Of a stretch of 15,639 bases of DNA, positions 1 to 7,145 are shown piece after piece. Numbering within the stretch: position 1 is the first letter of the stretch; the number at the start of each line of letters is the position of its first letter. The DNA lies in assembly GCA_910588035.1 (NCBI GenBank), contig CAJUPY010000037.1, positions 1 through 15,639 of the forward strand, written 5' to 3'. The notes beneath the pieces are model-generated. The model made no database searches. It was not told where the DNA came from and saw only the letters and a program-made list of their open reading frames with translations. The position numbers were made by a program, and so were the translations under genes. This stretch comes from an uncultured Muribaculaceae bacterium (GTDB taxonomy: Bacteria; Bacteroidota; Bacteroidia; Bacteroidales; Muribaculaceae).

Positions 1-32
1 CACTCTTTCCCTACACGACGCTCTTCCGATCT
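1..32. other. Illumina sequencing adapter remnant (artefact)
   Basis: These bases match the 3' part of the Illumina TruSeq universal / read 1 adapter, ending in GCTCTTCCGATCT; only the first A of the common 33-nt form is missing. They are not biological. The reading frame of the phosphatase on the minus strand runs cleanly up to position 33, so genuine sequence begins there. This marks an untrimmed contig end. Confidence 0.98.
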
Positions 33-473
33 GAAGTCTTTCATCTTGAGGTCGAAAAGCAGTTCGTCAAGTCCCCACGGTTCCTGAATAAAGCCGTTTT
101 CAACCAACAGATGGTTTCCGGGCATCGCAATCAGTTGCCCGGCGTCGAGTTGACTTTTGAAAAGCCCGTCAATGCGGTATTCAGCAGAATAGGCAAGACG
201 TATTTCGGTGCCGGCATCGGCTATGGCTTTCTGCAGACGTTTGAAACCGGCAGCAAGTGTGGCGGGGTTATTTTCGAAAACGGTTTCGGTCACATGCGAT
301 GTCAGCACAATGCGTCTGATGCCCCATTTGCGCTCCGCCTCGATCAGACGCAGCGAAGTCTCTTCGTCAGGAGAACCATGGTCGACGCCCGGCATGATGT
401 GGCAGTGGATGTCTGTCTCATAAAACAGCTCGGCAGGAGCTGCATCTTTGTTCTTGAAGAGAAAATCAAACAT
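33..473 (-). CDS. PHP-type tyrosine-protein phosphatase (CpsB/CapC/YwqE family), C-terminal part missing
   Basis: The 147 codons between the ATG at 473 and the adapter encode the N-terminal half or more of a CpsB/YwqE-like phosphatase, whose family removes phosphate from the tyrosine kinases that control capsule or exopolysaccharide export. Seen directly: the metal-binding PHP motif DIHCH near residues 20-24 followed by MPGVDHGS, where most relatives have DDG. Further motifs are LTSHV near residues 57-61, SAEYRIDGLF around 95-104, and ENGFIQEPW near 126-134, the Bacteroidales form of a family-typical segment. Full-length relatives are around 240-260 residues, so the C-terminus with the remaining metal ligands is lost at the contig end. 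No TAnnTTTG promoter is visible between the gene and the hairpin at 522-544. The family assignment is firm; the kinase partner is unknown. Confidence 0.88.
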
Positions 474-521
474 AGGGCAGATTGTTTTAGGTTTAATTGT
501 GGTGTGCTTAAATAACAAATA

Positions 522-544
522 ACGGCCGAGATGTTCTCGGCCGT
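522..544 (-). terminator. Hairpin terminator downstream of the initiator tRNA
   Basis: A perfect 9-bp stem (ACGGCCGAG at 522-530 and CTCGGCCGT at 536-544) encloses a 5-nt loop. On the minus strand it follows the tRNA by about 10 nt and is itself followed by the T-rich tract TATTTGTTATTT, so it probably ends the tRNA transcript before the phosphatase gene. The plus-strand side also has a T-rich tail (CTTTCTTTG), so it could work in both directions. Confidence 0.75.
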
Positions 545-553
545 CTTTCTTTG

Positions 554-625
<72 letters not shown>

Positions 626-639
626 ATGTTTAACGAGTG

Positions 640-671
640 CAAAGGTAGTCGGTTTTACCAAAATAACCAAA
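640..671 (-). promoter_or_regulatory. Promoter of the initiator tRNA (Bacteroides type)
   Basis: On the minus strand, TTTG at 671-668, then exactly 20 nt, then TACCTTTG at 647-640. This is a full match to the Bacteroidota sigma-ABfr consensus (-33 TTTG, -7 TAnnTTTG). The expected transcription start is about 10 nt before the tRNA 5' end at 625. It lies back to back with the dehydrogenase promoter. Confidence 0.88.
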
Positions 672-708
672 TATTTGCACGATAAAATGAGTTAATCTAT
701 GTTAATGG

Positions 709-740
709 TTTGAAGTCTGAATGATAAATCGTTATTTTTG
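709..740 (+). promoter_or_regulatory. Promoter of the D-2-hydroxyacid dehydrogenase gene
   Basis: TTTG at 709-712, a 20-nt spacer, and TATTTTTG at 733-740 match the Bacteroidota consensus in full. The -7 element overlaps the upstream in-frame TTG at 738, which shows that the longer reading frame is not the real one and supports the ATG at 768. Confidence 0.87.
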
Positions 741-767
741 CTACTGAAATTCAATAAATTAGTGCTT

Positions 768-1724
768 ATGAGAAAAACAGTAGTTCTTGACGGATATGTG
801 GCCAATGACGGAGATCTCTCATGGTCAGGGATTGAAGAGCTCGGCAACCTGACAGTTTATGAGCGTACATCGCCGGCAGAAATTGTCGACCGGGCAGCCG
901 GAGCTGATGCGGTTTTTACCAACAAGGTTGTGCTGACCGACGAGATAATGGAGCAACTCCCTGATTTGAAATTTATCGGGGTGTTGGCGACGGGCTACAA
1001 TAATGTTGATATTGAAGCGGCACGGCGTCGCGGAATCACTGTGTGCAATGTTCCGGCCTACAGCACAGAGTCGGTTGTCCAGACTGTGTTTGCCCATTTG
1101 TTGAACATTGTCAACCGTGTCGCGGCCCACTCGGCAAGCGTGAAGCGGGGTGACTGGCAATTTTGTAATGACTTCAGCTACAGACTTGGTCCGATCGATG
1201 AATTGTCTGGCTCGACGATGGGAATATACGGGCTTGGTCACATAGGCATGCGTGTCGCTGAAGTCGCCCATGCATTCGGCATGAAAGTCATCGCCCTGAC
1301 ATCGAAGACAGCCGGTAATTTGCCCGCATATATCGAGAAAGTTGACCGCGACGGTCTGTTCATGCGTTCTGATGTCTTGTCGCTTAATGCACCTCTGACA
1401 GCCGACAACGCGTTGTTTGTCAACAGCGTGACTCTTTCGCTGATGAAACCTGGTGCGATATTGATCAACACAGCCCGTGGCGGTCTGATCGATGAGAATG
1501 CTTTGGCCGAGGCTCTTGACAGGGGAATGGTCCATGCGGCGGGCGTCGATGTGCTGTCGGTCGAGCCACCGGTGAACGGAGATGTCCTGATCGACAATGA
1601 ACGGTGTGAAGTGACGCCCCACATCGCATGGCAGTCTACGCAGGCGCGTCGCCGTCTGCTTGAGGTCTCGACACAAAATCTGCGGCAATTCCTCGCAGGA
1701 ACGCCGCAGAATGTTGTTGTCTGA
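768..1724 (+). CDS. D-2-hydroxyacid dehydrogenase (glycerate dehydrogenase-like)
   Basis: This 318-residue protein belongs to the NAD-dependent D-isomer 2-hydroxyacid dehydrogenases, which interconvert 2-oxo acids and D-2-hydroxy acids in the cytoplasm. Visible features: the N-terminal substrate domain with GVLATGYNNVD near 71-81, the Rossmann dinucleotide motif GLGHIG at 155-160, and the three catalytic residues Arg237 (TARGG), Glu266 (SVEPP) and His285 (TPHIAW). The overall pattern resembles HprA/glycerate dehydrogenase (hydroxypyruvate to D-glycerate), but the substrate cannot be fixed from sequence alone. The start at 768 is chosen because a strong promoter overlaps any earlier start. The gene is monocistronic and convergent with the FadL-like gene, 16 nt away. 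Confidence 0.93.
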   Translation: MRKTVVLDGYVANDGDLSWSGIEELGNLTVYERTSPAEIVDRAAGADAVFTNKVVLTDEIMEQLPDLKFIGVLATGYNNVDIEAARRRGITVCNVPAYSTESVVQTVFAHLLNIVNRVAAHSASVKRGDWQFCNDFSYRLGPIDELSGSTMGIYGLGHIGMRVAEVAHAFGMKVIALTSKTAGNLPAYIEKVDRDGLFMRSDVLSLNAPLTADNALFVNSVTLSLMKPGAILINTARGGLIDENALAEALDRGMVHAAGVDVLSVEPPVNGDVLIDNERCEVTPHIAWQSTQARRRLLEVSTQNLRQFLAGTPQNVVV

Positions 1725-1745
1725 TCAGATACCTGACTGATCAGA
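1720..1745. terminator. Inverted repeat between convergent genes, possible shared terminator
   Basis: TCTGATCAG at 1720-1728 and CTGATCAGA at 1737-1745 form a perfect 9-bp stem with an 8-nt loop. The stop codons of both convergent genes (1722-1724 and 1743-1741) lie inside the two arms. Neither side has a strong T tract, so a role as a bidirectional terminator is inferred from position and symmetry. Confidence 0.5.
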
Positions 1746-3060
1746 AATTGTAGGTCACGCCGATCGACGGGTTGAACGCTGTCACCTTGTAGTCGGCGAC
1801 AAATGTGTCGTCGGCACCTGTGAGCAGGTTCTTGTATGTGCACGATGCGTTGTCGCGTCCGAGTCCGGCGACATAGAGCATCGAGAAGTCTATCGAGAAA
1901 TTCTTGACAGGGCGGAACGAGAGTCCGACCGACGGTTCGATTTTGGTCATTCCCGGTGTTTCGGGATTATAGTTGTCGGTTCTCATCGGAGCGGTATCGA
2001 TCATGAGTCCGGCTCTGAGGTCAAACCGGTTGGTGACGCCCCATTCGGCTCCGATGTGATAGGTCAGCGAGTTGCGGTAGTTTTTCACCAGATTCTGGTC
2101 AAACGGCCTGAGTTGTTCGCTGAGAAACTCGATGTCGAGTTGTTTGTATTCTTTCCAGAACGACACCTGGACATCGGCTGCGAGGGTCAGGTTTGGCATC
2201 GGTTTGAACGACCCACCGAAATTGAGAATCGAGACACAAGGCATCTCGGCCTTGAAATTAGCTTTGTCAATGACGCCGAGTTTGCTTTCAAGCAGAGTCT
2301 TGGCTATATCGTTGACATAGCTGAGCGACGCAGTGCCCGCTTTTACTTTCATTGACATTTTTGACCTGTAGGACACGCCGACCGTCCAGCGGTTGTCAAT
2401 GTCGTACATGACACCGAGATTGGCTCCGAGGGCGATTGAGGTAGTGCCCTTGAGATTCACTGAAGCGGGAACGGTAGTGCCGAATGCCGCGGGCATTCCC
2501 ATTGACTGCATCAGCGCATCGAGAGACGACGGTGAAACGAGTCCTTTATTAAGATTGACAGTACCCCACGTCATCATCAGTCCGGCACCGACCGACAGCT
2601 TCGGTGTGATTCTCCATGAGATTGTGGGCTGAATGGTGTATGTGGCGAGTTTGACCGACTGGTTGAGCATCGCACCGGCCCAGTTGTCGGTCCAGTCTAT
2701 GTTGCTTCCATATGGGGTGTAGAACGAGACTCCGGCCTTGAGATTATCGTAGATCGAGAATCCGAGATTTGCACTCATGGGTGTTGAAGCGGGGTTGTCG
2801 GTTTCGTAAACCTTTCCGTCGGGGGTTGTTGCCTTGGCAGTTGCGAAAATGCCGGTGACAGATCCCGAAAAGTCTATGGTTTTGTCCATGAAGCCCATGC
2901 CGGCAGGGTTGAAGATCATGCTTTCGGCATTCAACTTCAGGGCTGTTCCGGTATGTCCCATGCCATTTTGTTTTGCACTGAGGGTGTTGACCTGGTAGCC
3001 TTCGGCTGAAGCGGCCATGGTCATCGCAATCGCTGCGACTGATAGAATTGTTTTTTTCAT
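1741..3060 (-). CDS. OmpP1/FadL/TodX family outer-membrane transporter
   Basis: The 439-residue product is an outer-membrane beta-barrel of the FadL family, which takes up long-chain fatty acids or other hydrophobic compounds. A type I signal peptide is clear: positive MKK, a hydrophobic core, and cleavage predicted after MAASA at residue 19. The mature N-terminus shows the family pattern, with NGMGHTGTA near 32-40 and the NPAGMGF segment at 51-57. The rest is an alternation of short aromatic-bounded strands, and the protein ends in VTYNF, a typical C-terminal aromatic for outer-membrane insertion. The substrate is not predictable. The gene stands alone with its own consensus promoter; the start is fixed by the signal peptide and a roughly 17-nt distance to the predicted transcription start. 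Confidence 0.92.
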   Translation of the reverse strand: MKKTILSVAAIAMTMAASAEGYQVNTLSAKQNGMGHTGTALKLNAESMIFNPAGMGFMDKTIDFSGSVTGIFATAKATTPDGKVYETDNPASTPMSANLGFSIYDNLKAGVSFYTPYGSNIDWTDNWAGAMLNQSVKLATYTIQPTISWRITPKLSVGAGLMMTWGTVNLNKGLVSPSSLDALMQSMGMPAAFGTTVPASVNLKGTTSIALGANLGVMYDIDNRWTVGVSYRSKMSMKVKAGTASLSYVNDIAKTLLESKLGVIDKANFKAEMPCVSILNFGGSFKPMPNLTLAADVQVSFWKEYKQLDIEFLSEQLRPFDQNLVKNYRNSLTYHIGAEWGVTNRFDLRAGLMIDTAPMRTDNYNPETPGMTKIEPSVGLSFRPVKNFSIDFSMLYVAGLGRDNASCTYKNLLTGADDTFVADYKVTAFNPSIGVTYNF

Positions 3061-3080
3061 AAATAGGTTTTTAACGGCTG

Positions 3081-3112
3081 CAAAGATAGGTGTTTTTCTT
3101 CAATTGGTCAAA
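3081..3112 (-). promoter_or_regulatory. Promoter of the FadL-like gene
   Basis: On the minus strand, TTTG at 3112-3109, a 20-nt spacer and TATCTTTG at 3088-3081 match the Bacteroidota consensus fully. The implied 5' leader is short, about 17 nt, without a recognisable Shine-Dalgarno sequence. Confidence 0.87.
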
Positions 3113-3171
3113 TTTCCGTTAAAATTGTTCTATTTTCGCACAAATGGCGCGTAAGTGTGCAAACTTTTTTG

Positions 3172-4038
3172 TCAAAGTGAGGAGTAAGCCGGAGAAAAAG
3201 TGTCACCCAATTTGATATCGCCTGTCGAAGCCCCGCGTTTCAGCCATTTCACCCGTTGGTCTGAACGTCCGTGATTGAACGTCTCTGGCACGGCATATCC
3301 CTGGGCTTGTTTCTGAAGGTAGTCATCGCCTATTTTCGATGCGGCGTTCAGGCCTTCCTCAATGTCACCTTCTTCAAGTGAATTGAACATGCGGTTATCG
3401 TGGTAAGCCCATATCCCGGCATAGAAATCGGCTTGCAATTCAAGTCTCACGCTCATTTCGTTGGCTTTAGACTGGCTCATTCGTGCCATTTGTTCATGCG
3501 CTTCAGTCAGATCTCCGAGAAGATATTGAACGTGGTGTCCGACCTCATGGGCGATAACGTATGCGCAGGCGAAGTCTCCGGGAATGTCCATTTGCCGGTT
3601 CATCTGCTCAAAGAACGACAGATCGATGTAGACGGTCTGGTCTCCGGAACAGTAAAACGGTCCGGTCTGCGAGGTGGCACCGCCACATGCCGATTGCACG
3701 GAACCTGTGAACAGAACGAGTTTGGGCGGTACGTAGGTCTTGCCCAATTTTTTAAATTCTTCGGTCCAGACATCTTCGGTTCCGGCCAATATGGTTTTGG
3801 CGAACAGTGCATATTCCTCCTCTTGCTGCGTTGGCGTGTAATCACCGGTCTGTTCCTCGGTAAACAGGCCTGAACTGCTGCCGGTTATCACGCTGAGCGG
3901 ATTACCGCCGGTCATCCACACCAGCAGAGCGGCTATGATGATTCCACCGATTCCACCGCCGGCTAATTTAAGACCGCGTCCCGAGCGTCCGCGTCGGTCC
4001 TCTACATTGTTGCTCTGTCGTCTGCCGTCTAATCTCAT
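3172..4038 (-). CDS. YpfJ-type neutral zinc metallopeptidase, membrane anchored
   Basis: The 288-residue product belongs to the putative neutral zinc metallopeptidase family (PF04228, E. coli YpfJ). The N-terminus MRLDGRRQSNNVEDRRG is the family's conserved opening, which fixes the start at 4038; longer frames would run into leuB. A glycine-rich hydrophobic segment at about 26-42 is one membrane helix, leaving the catalytic domain on one face. The zinc site is HEVGH at 164-168, with Glu200 in RLELQADFYAG as a likely third ligand. Two cysteines (SACGG, FYCSG near 118 and 130) flank a conserved region. The physiological substrate is unknown for the family. It lies 55 nt after leuB with no clear TAnnTTTG in the gap, so it may be co-transcribed with the leucine genes, though a link to leucine synthesis is not implied. 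Confidence 0.92.
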   Translation of the reverse strand: MRLDGRRQSNNVEDRRGRSGRGLKLAGGGIGGIIIAALLVWMTGGNPLSVITGSSSGLFTEEQTGDYTPTQQEEEYALFAKTILAGTEDVWTEEFKKLGKTYVPPKLVLFTGSVQSACGGATSQTGPFYCSGDQTVYIDLSFFEQMNRQMDIPGDFACAYVIAHEVGHHVQYLLGDLTEAHEQMARMSQSKANEMSVRLELQADFYAGIWAYHDNRMFNSLEEGDIEEGLNAASKIGDDYLQKQAQGYAVPETFNHGRSDQRVKWLKRGASTGDIKLGDTFSPAYSSL

Positions 4039-4093
4039 GACGTTATAAAGGTTGGATTTATATATTGATAGAATATAAACGTGTCGGCATGAC

Positions 4094-5155
4094 TCAATGT
4101 TTATCGATGTAGTCTGCAATCCACGTTCCGACAGCCTCGGTTCCGTAGCGGGGGCCTCCCTCTGCCTGGATCTCCGGGGTGCGTACGCATGCATCGAGCG
4201 ATGCGTCGACTGCCTCGCGAACGAGTTTGCCTTCATCTTTTAGTCCGAAATATTCAAACATCATCGCGACAGAGAGAATCTGGGCGAGAGGGTTGGCTAT
4301 GTCAAGTCCGCGTGCCTGGGGCCATGATCCGTGAATCGGCTCGAAGACCGGTGTTTTTTCTCCGATCGAGGCAGACGGCAGAAGCCCCATTGACCCTGAA
4401 ATCACGCTGCCTTCGTCGGTGAGAATGTCGCCGAATGTGTTTTCGGTTACCATTACGTCAAAGAAACGCGGTTCCTGAATCATGCGCATCGCGGCATTAT
4501 CGACATACATGAAGTCGGTGGTCACTTCGGGGTAGTCCGGAGCCATTTCCTGAGCTATGCGTCGCCACAGACGGCTTGAAGCAAGAACGTTGGCTTTGTC
4601 GACGACTGTCAGGTGACGGCGACGTTTCATGGCGTAGTCAAATGCAACTTTCAAAATGCGCTCTATCTCGCCACGGGTGTAGTCGTTGGTGTCGAAAGCC
4701 CGTTCGTTATCTTCATATTTTTCACCGAAATACATGCCTCCGGTGAGTTCTCGTATGCAAATGAAATCGGCACCCTCGACCAATTCTCGTTTCAATGGCG
4801 ATTTATCAATCAGACAGTCAAATGTCTGAACCGGTCTGATGTTGGCAAACAGGCCGAGCCGACGCCGCATTGCCAGAAGTCCTTGTTCAGGCCGGACGGT
4901 TGCCTTGGGGTCATTGTCATACTTAGGGTCTCCGATAGCTGAGAACAGAACTGCATCGGCTTCGCAACATGCCCGGAAGGTTTCTTCGGGAAAGGGATCA
5001 CCGGCAGCTTCGATGGCCGCGGCTCCGGCAAGAGCGAACGTGAAGTGTACTTCGTGATTGAAGCGGCGGCATACGGCTTCTGTCACTTTGACGCCTACGC
5101 GAGAGATTTCCGGCCCTATTCCGTCGCCCGGAATGACGGTTATGTTAAGATTCAT
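4094..5155 (-). CDS. leuB: 3-isopropylmalate dehydrogenase
   Basis: LeuB oxidises and decarboxylates (2R,3S)-3-isopropylmalate to 2-ketoisocaproate with NAD, the third step of the leucine branch. The 353-residue length matches the family. Seen: the N-terminal VIPGDGIGPE motif at 7-16, the arginine-rich substrate segment RRRLGLFANIRP near 97-108, the YFGEKYED loop, VDKANVLASSRLWR around 185-198, the metal-binding NTFGDILTDEGS segment, and the adenine-binding EPIHGSWPQARGLDIANP, a form typical of Bacteroidales. The leuB start codon lies inside the 3' end of leuD (11-nt overlap), so translation is probably coupled. Confidence 0.97.
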   Translation of the reverse strand: MNLNITVIPGDGIGPEISRVGVKVTEAVCRRFNHEVHFTFALAGAAAIEAAGDPFPEETFRACCEADAVLFSAIGDPKYDNDPKATVRPEQGLLAMRRRLGLFANIRPVQTFDCLIDKSPLKRELVEGADFICIRELTGGMYFGEKYEDNERAFDTNDYTRGEIERILKVAFDYAMKRRRHLTVVDKANVLASSRLWRRIAQEMAPDYPEVTTDFMYVDNAAMRMIQEPRFFDVMVTENTFGDILTDEGSVISGSMGLLPSASIGEKTPVFEPIHGSWPQARGLDIANPLAQILSVAMMFEYFGLKDEGKLVREAVDASLDACVRTPEIQAEGGPRYGTEAVGTWIADYIDKH

Positions 5156-5738
5156 GGTCTTGTTCGAATTTTTTTATTTCAGGCATCTTCGACAACAGAT
5201 ATTCGACATCGTCGAGTCCGTTCTGAAGACAATATTTCTTGTAGGGATTGATTTCAAATGTTTCCGTGATTCCGAGTGACCGGCACGCTATTGTTTGATG
5301 CTCAAGGTCAACGGTTACTTCAGTCGAAGGGTTGTCGGTCACCGCCTGCAGCAGCATGTCGAGAAACCGTTGGGTGATTACGACAGGCAAAACAAAGCTG
5401 TTGAGTTCGTTGTTGCGGTGAATGTCGGCGAAAAAGCTTGAGACTACGACACGGAAACCGTAATCGTGAATGGCCCAGGCCGCATGCTCGCGGCTTGATC
5501 CGCACCCGAAATTTTTGCCGGCTACCAAAATGGAACCCGAGTAGCGGGGGTCGTTGAGCACGAAGTCTCTGACCGGTTTGCCGTCACGGTCATACCGCCA
5601 GTCGTGGAACAGATTTTCGCCAAATCCGTCGCGGGATGTCGCTTTCAGAAAACGTGCCGGAATGATCTGGTCAGTGTCGACATTTTCAATCGCAAGTGGC
5701 ACGCATGTCGATGTTATGGTTGTGAATTTATCGTTCAT
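5145..5738 (-). CDS. leuD: 3-isopropylmalate dehydratase small subunit
   Basis: LeuD is the swivel-domain subunit of isopropylmalate isomerase and pairs with LeuC to convert 2- to 3-isopropylmalate. The 197-residue product is the usual size. It shows DTDQIIPARF at 21-30 and the substrate-recognition loop GCGSSREHA at 78-86, followed by the family segment RVVVSSFFADIHRNN. It starts 3 nt after the leuC stop codon and overlaps leuB by 11 nt, consistent with stoichiometric production of the two subunits from one transcript. Confidence 0.97.
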   Translation of the reverse strand: MNDKFTTITSTCVPLAIENVDTDQIIPARFLKATSRDGFGENLFHDWRYDRDGKPVRDFVLNDPRYSGSILVAGKNFGCGSSREHAAWAIHDYGFRVVVSSFFADIHRNNELNSFVLPVVITQRFLDMLLQAVTDNPSTEVTVDLEHQTIACRSLGITETFEINPYKKYCLQNGLDDVEYLLSKMPEIKKFEQDHES

Positions 5739-5741
5739 GGC

Positions 5742-7130
5742 TCATTTCGATGTGAGAAAGGTTCGAGGATCGGTTATTACGCCCGTGACAGCGGCAGCCG
5801 CGGCGGTGAGCGGTGAGGCGAGAACAGTTCTCGCTCCGGGACCCTGACGGCCTTCAAAGTTGCGGTTTGAGGTTGATACGCAGAGTTTACCTGCCGGAAC
5901 TTTGTCGGGGTTCATCGCAAGGCAGGCCGAACATCCGGGTTGACGCACCGTCATGCCGGCTTCTTCAAAGATTCTGTCGAGTCCGGCTTCTTTGATCTGT
6001 TTCAATACAGCCTGAGATCCCGGCACAATCCAAACGGTCACCCCATCGGCTTTCTTACGCCCTTTGACAATCGATGCAAAAGCACGGAAGTCTTCAATGC
6101 GTCCGTTTGTGCAACTTCCAATGAAGACGTAGTCAACCGGAGTGCCCGAGACCGAATGTCCGGCTTCAAGACCCATGTAAGCCAAAGCTTTGGCCTCTGA
6201 GTCGTTGGTGGGGCAGGGTATGGTGTCGTCGATGGCGATACCCATGCCTGGGTTGGTGCCGTATGTGACTCGCGGAGAGATGTCGTCGGCATCGAAGGTC
6301 ACCTCCCGGTCAAAGACCGCATCTTCATCAGAGCGGAGCGTATTCCAATAGGACACGTTTTTGTCCCATTCCACTCCAGAAGGTGAGAACATGCGTCCTT
6401 TGCAATAGTCGATGGTTGTCTGATCGGGGGCTACAAGTCCGCCGCGCGCACCCATCTCGATCGACAGGTTGCACAGTGTCATGCGTTCTTCCATTGACAT
6501 AGCTCTGACGACACTGCCGGCATATTCGACAAAGTAACCTGTCGCTCCGCCCGTGGTCATTTTTGCAATTATGTAGAGAGCCACATCTTTGGCGGTCACC
6601 CCTGTCGACAGCACTCCGTCAACGGTGATGCGCATCGTCTTGGGCTTAGGTTGGAGAACACACTGGGAGGCAAGCACCATCTCGACCTCGCTCGTTCCGA
6701 TGCCGAAAGCGACAGCCCCGAAGGCTCCGTGGGTCGATGTGTGGCTGTCGCCGCAAACAATTGTCATGCCCGGGAGTGTAAGCCCGTTTTCAGGTCCGAC
6801 AACGTGTATTATGCCGTTGAGAGGCGATCCGAGAGGATGAAACGGAACGCTGAAATCTGTAGCGTTGCGTGTCAGTGTCTCGATCTGGTGGCGTGAGACT
6901 TGATCGGCAATGGGCCGGTCTTGATTTTCGGTGGGGATATTGTGGTCGGGTGTGCAGAACGTGCGGTCAGGACGGTGTACTTTCAGTCCGCGCCTGCGCA
7001 ATCCGTCGAAGGCCTGTGGCGATGTTACCTCGTGGCAGTAGTGGCGGTCGATATACAGTTGGTCGGGTCCGCCGTCTATGGAGGTGACGACATGACTGTC
7101 CCATATCTTGTCGAAAAGGGTCTTGCTCAT
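5742..7130 (-). CDS. leuC: 3-isopropylmalate dehydratase large subunit
   Basis: LeuC is the aconitase-like catalytic subunit of isopropylmalate isomerase, carrying a [4Fe-4S] cluster. The 462-residue product contains the three expected cluster cysteines: Cys340 in GSCTNGRIED, and Cys400 and Cys403 in QPGCSACLAMNPD. Also visible are CGDSHTSTHGAFGA at 126-139 and SNRNFEGRQG near the C-terminus, both family signatures. It begins 15 nt after the leuA stop codon and is followed after 3 nt by leuD. Confidence 0.97.
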   Translation of the reverse strand: MSKTLFDKIWDSHVVTSIDGGPDQLYIDRHYCHEVTSPQAFDGLRRRGLKVHRPDRTFCTPDHNIPTENQDRPIADQVSRHQIETLTRNATDFSVPFHPLGSPLNGIIHVVGPENGLTLPGMTIVCGDSHTSTHGAFGAVAFGIGTSEVEMVLASQCVLQPKPKTMRITVDGVLSTGVTAKDVALYIIAKMTTGGATGYFVEYAGSVVRAMSMEERMTLCNLSIEMGARGGLVAPDQTTIDYCKGRMFSPSGVEWDKNVSYWNTLRSDEDAVFDREVTFDADDISPRVTYGTNPGMGIAIDDTIPCPTNDSEAKALAYMGLEAGHSVSGTPVDYVFIGSCTNGRIEDFRAFASIVKGRKKADGVTVWIVPGSQAVLKQIKEAGLDRIFEEAGMTVRQPGCSACLAMNPDKVPAGKLCVSTSNRNFEGRQGPGARTVLASPLTAAAAAVTGVITDPRTFLTSK

Positions 7131-7145
7131 GATCAGATGTGTGGC

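Noticed and set aside
825..1688. Long open frame on the minus strand opposite the dehydrogenase gene
   Set aside because: The plus-strand frame has full catalytic motifs and a promoter; the antisense translation is rich in Arg, His and Cys and shows no family motif.
3134..3163. Imperfect inverted repeat (GCACA/TGTGC with flanking TTT/AAA) after the metallopeptidase gene
   Set aside because: The stem is short with a long loop and a bulge, and no T tract follows on the minus strand, so a terminator call is not supported.
4039..4236. N-terminal extension of the zinc metallopeptidase into leuB
   Set aside because: The family N-terminus begins at the ATG at 4038; the extension would overlap leuB out of frame and is low-complexity basic sequence.
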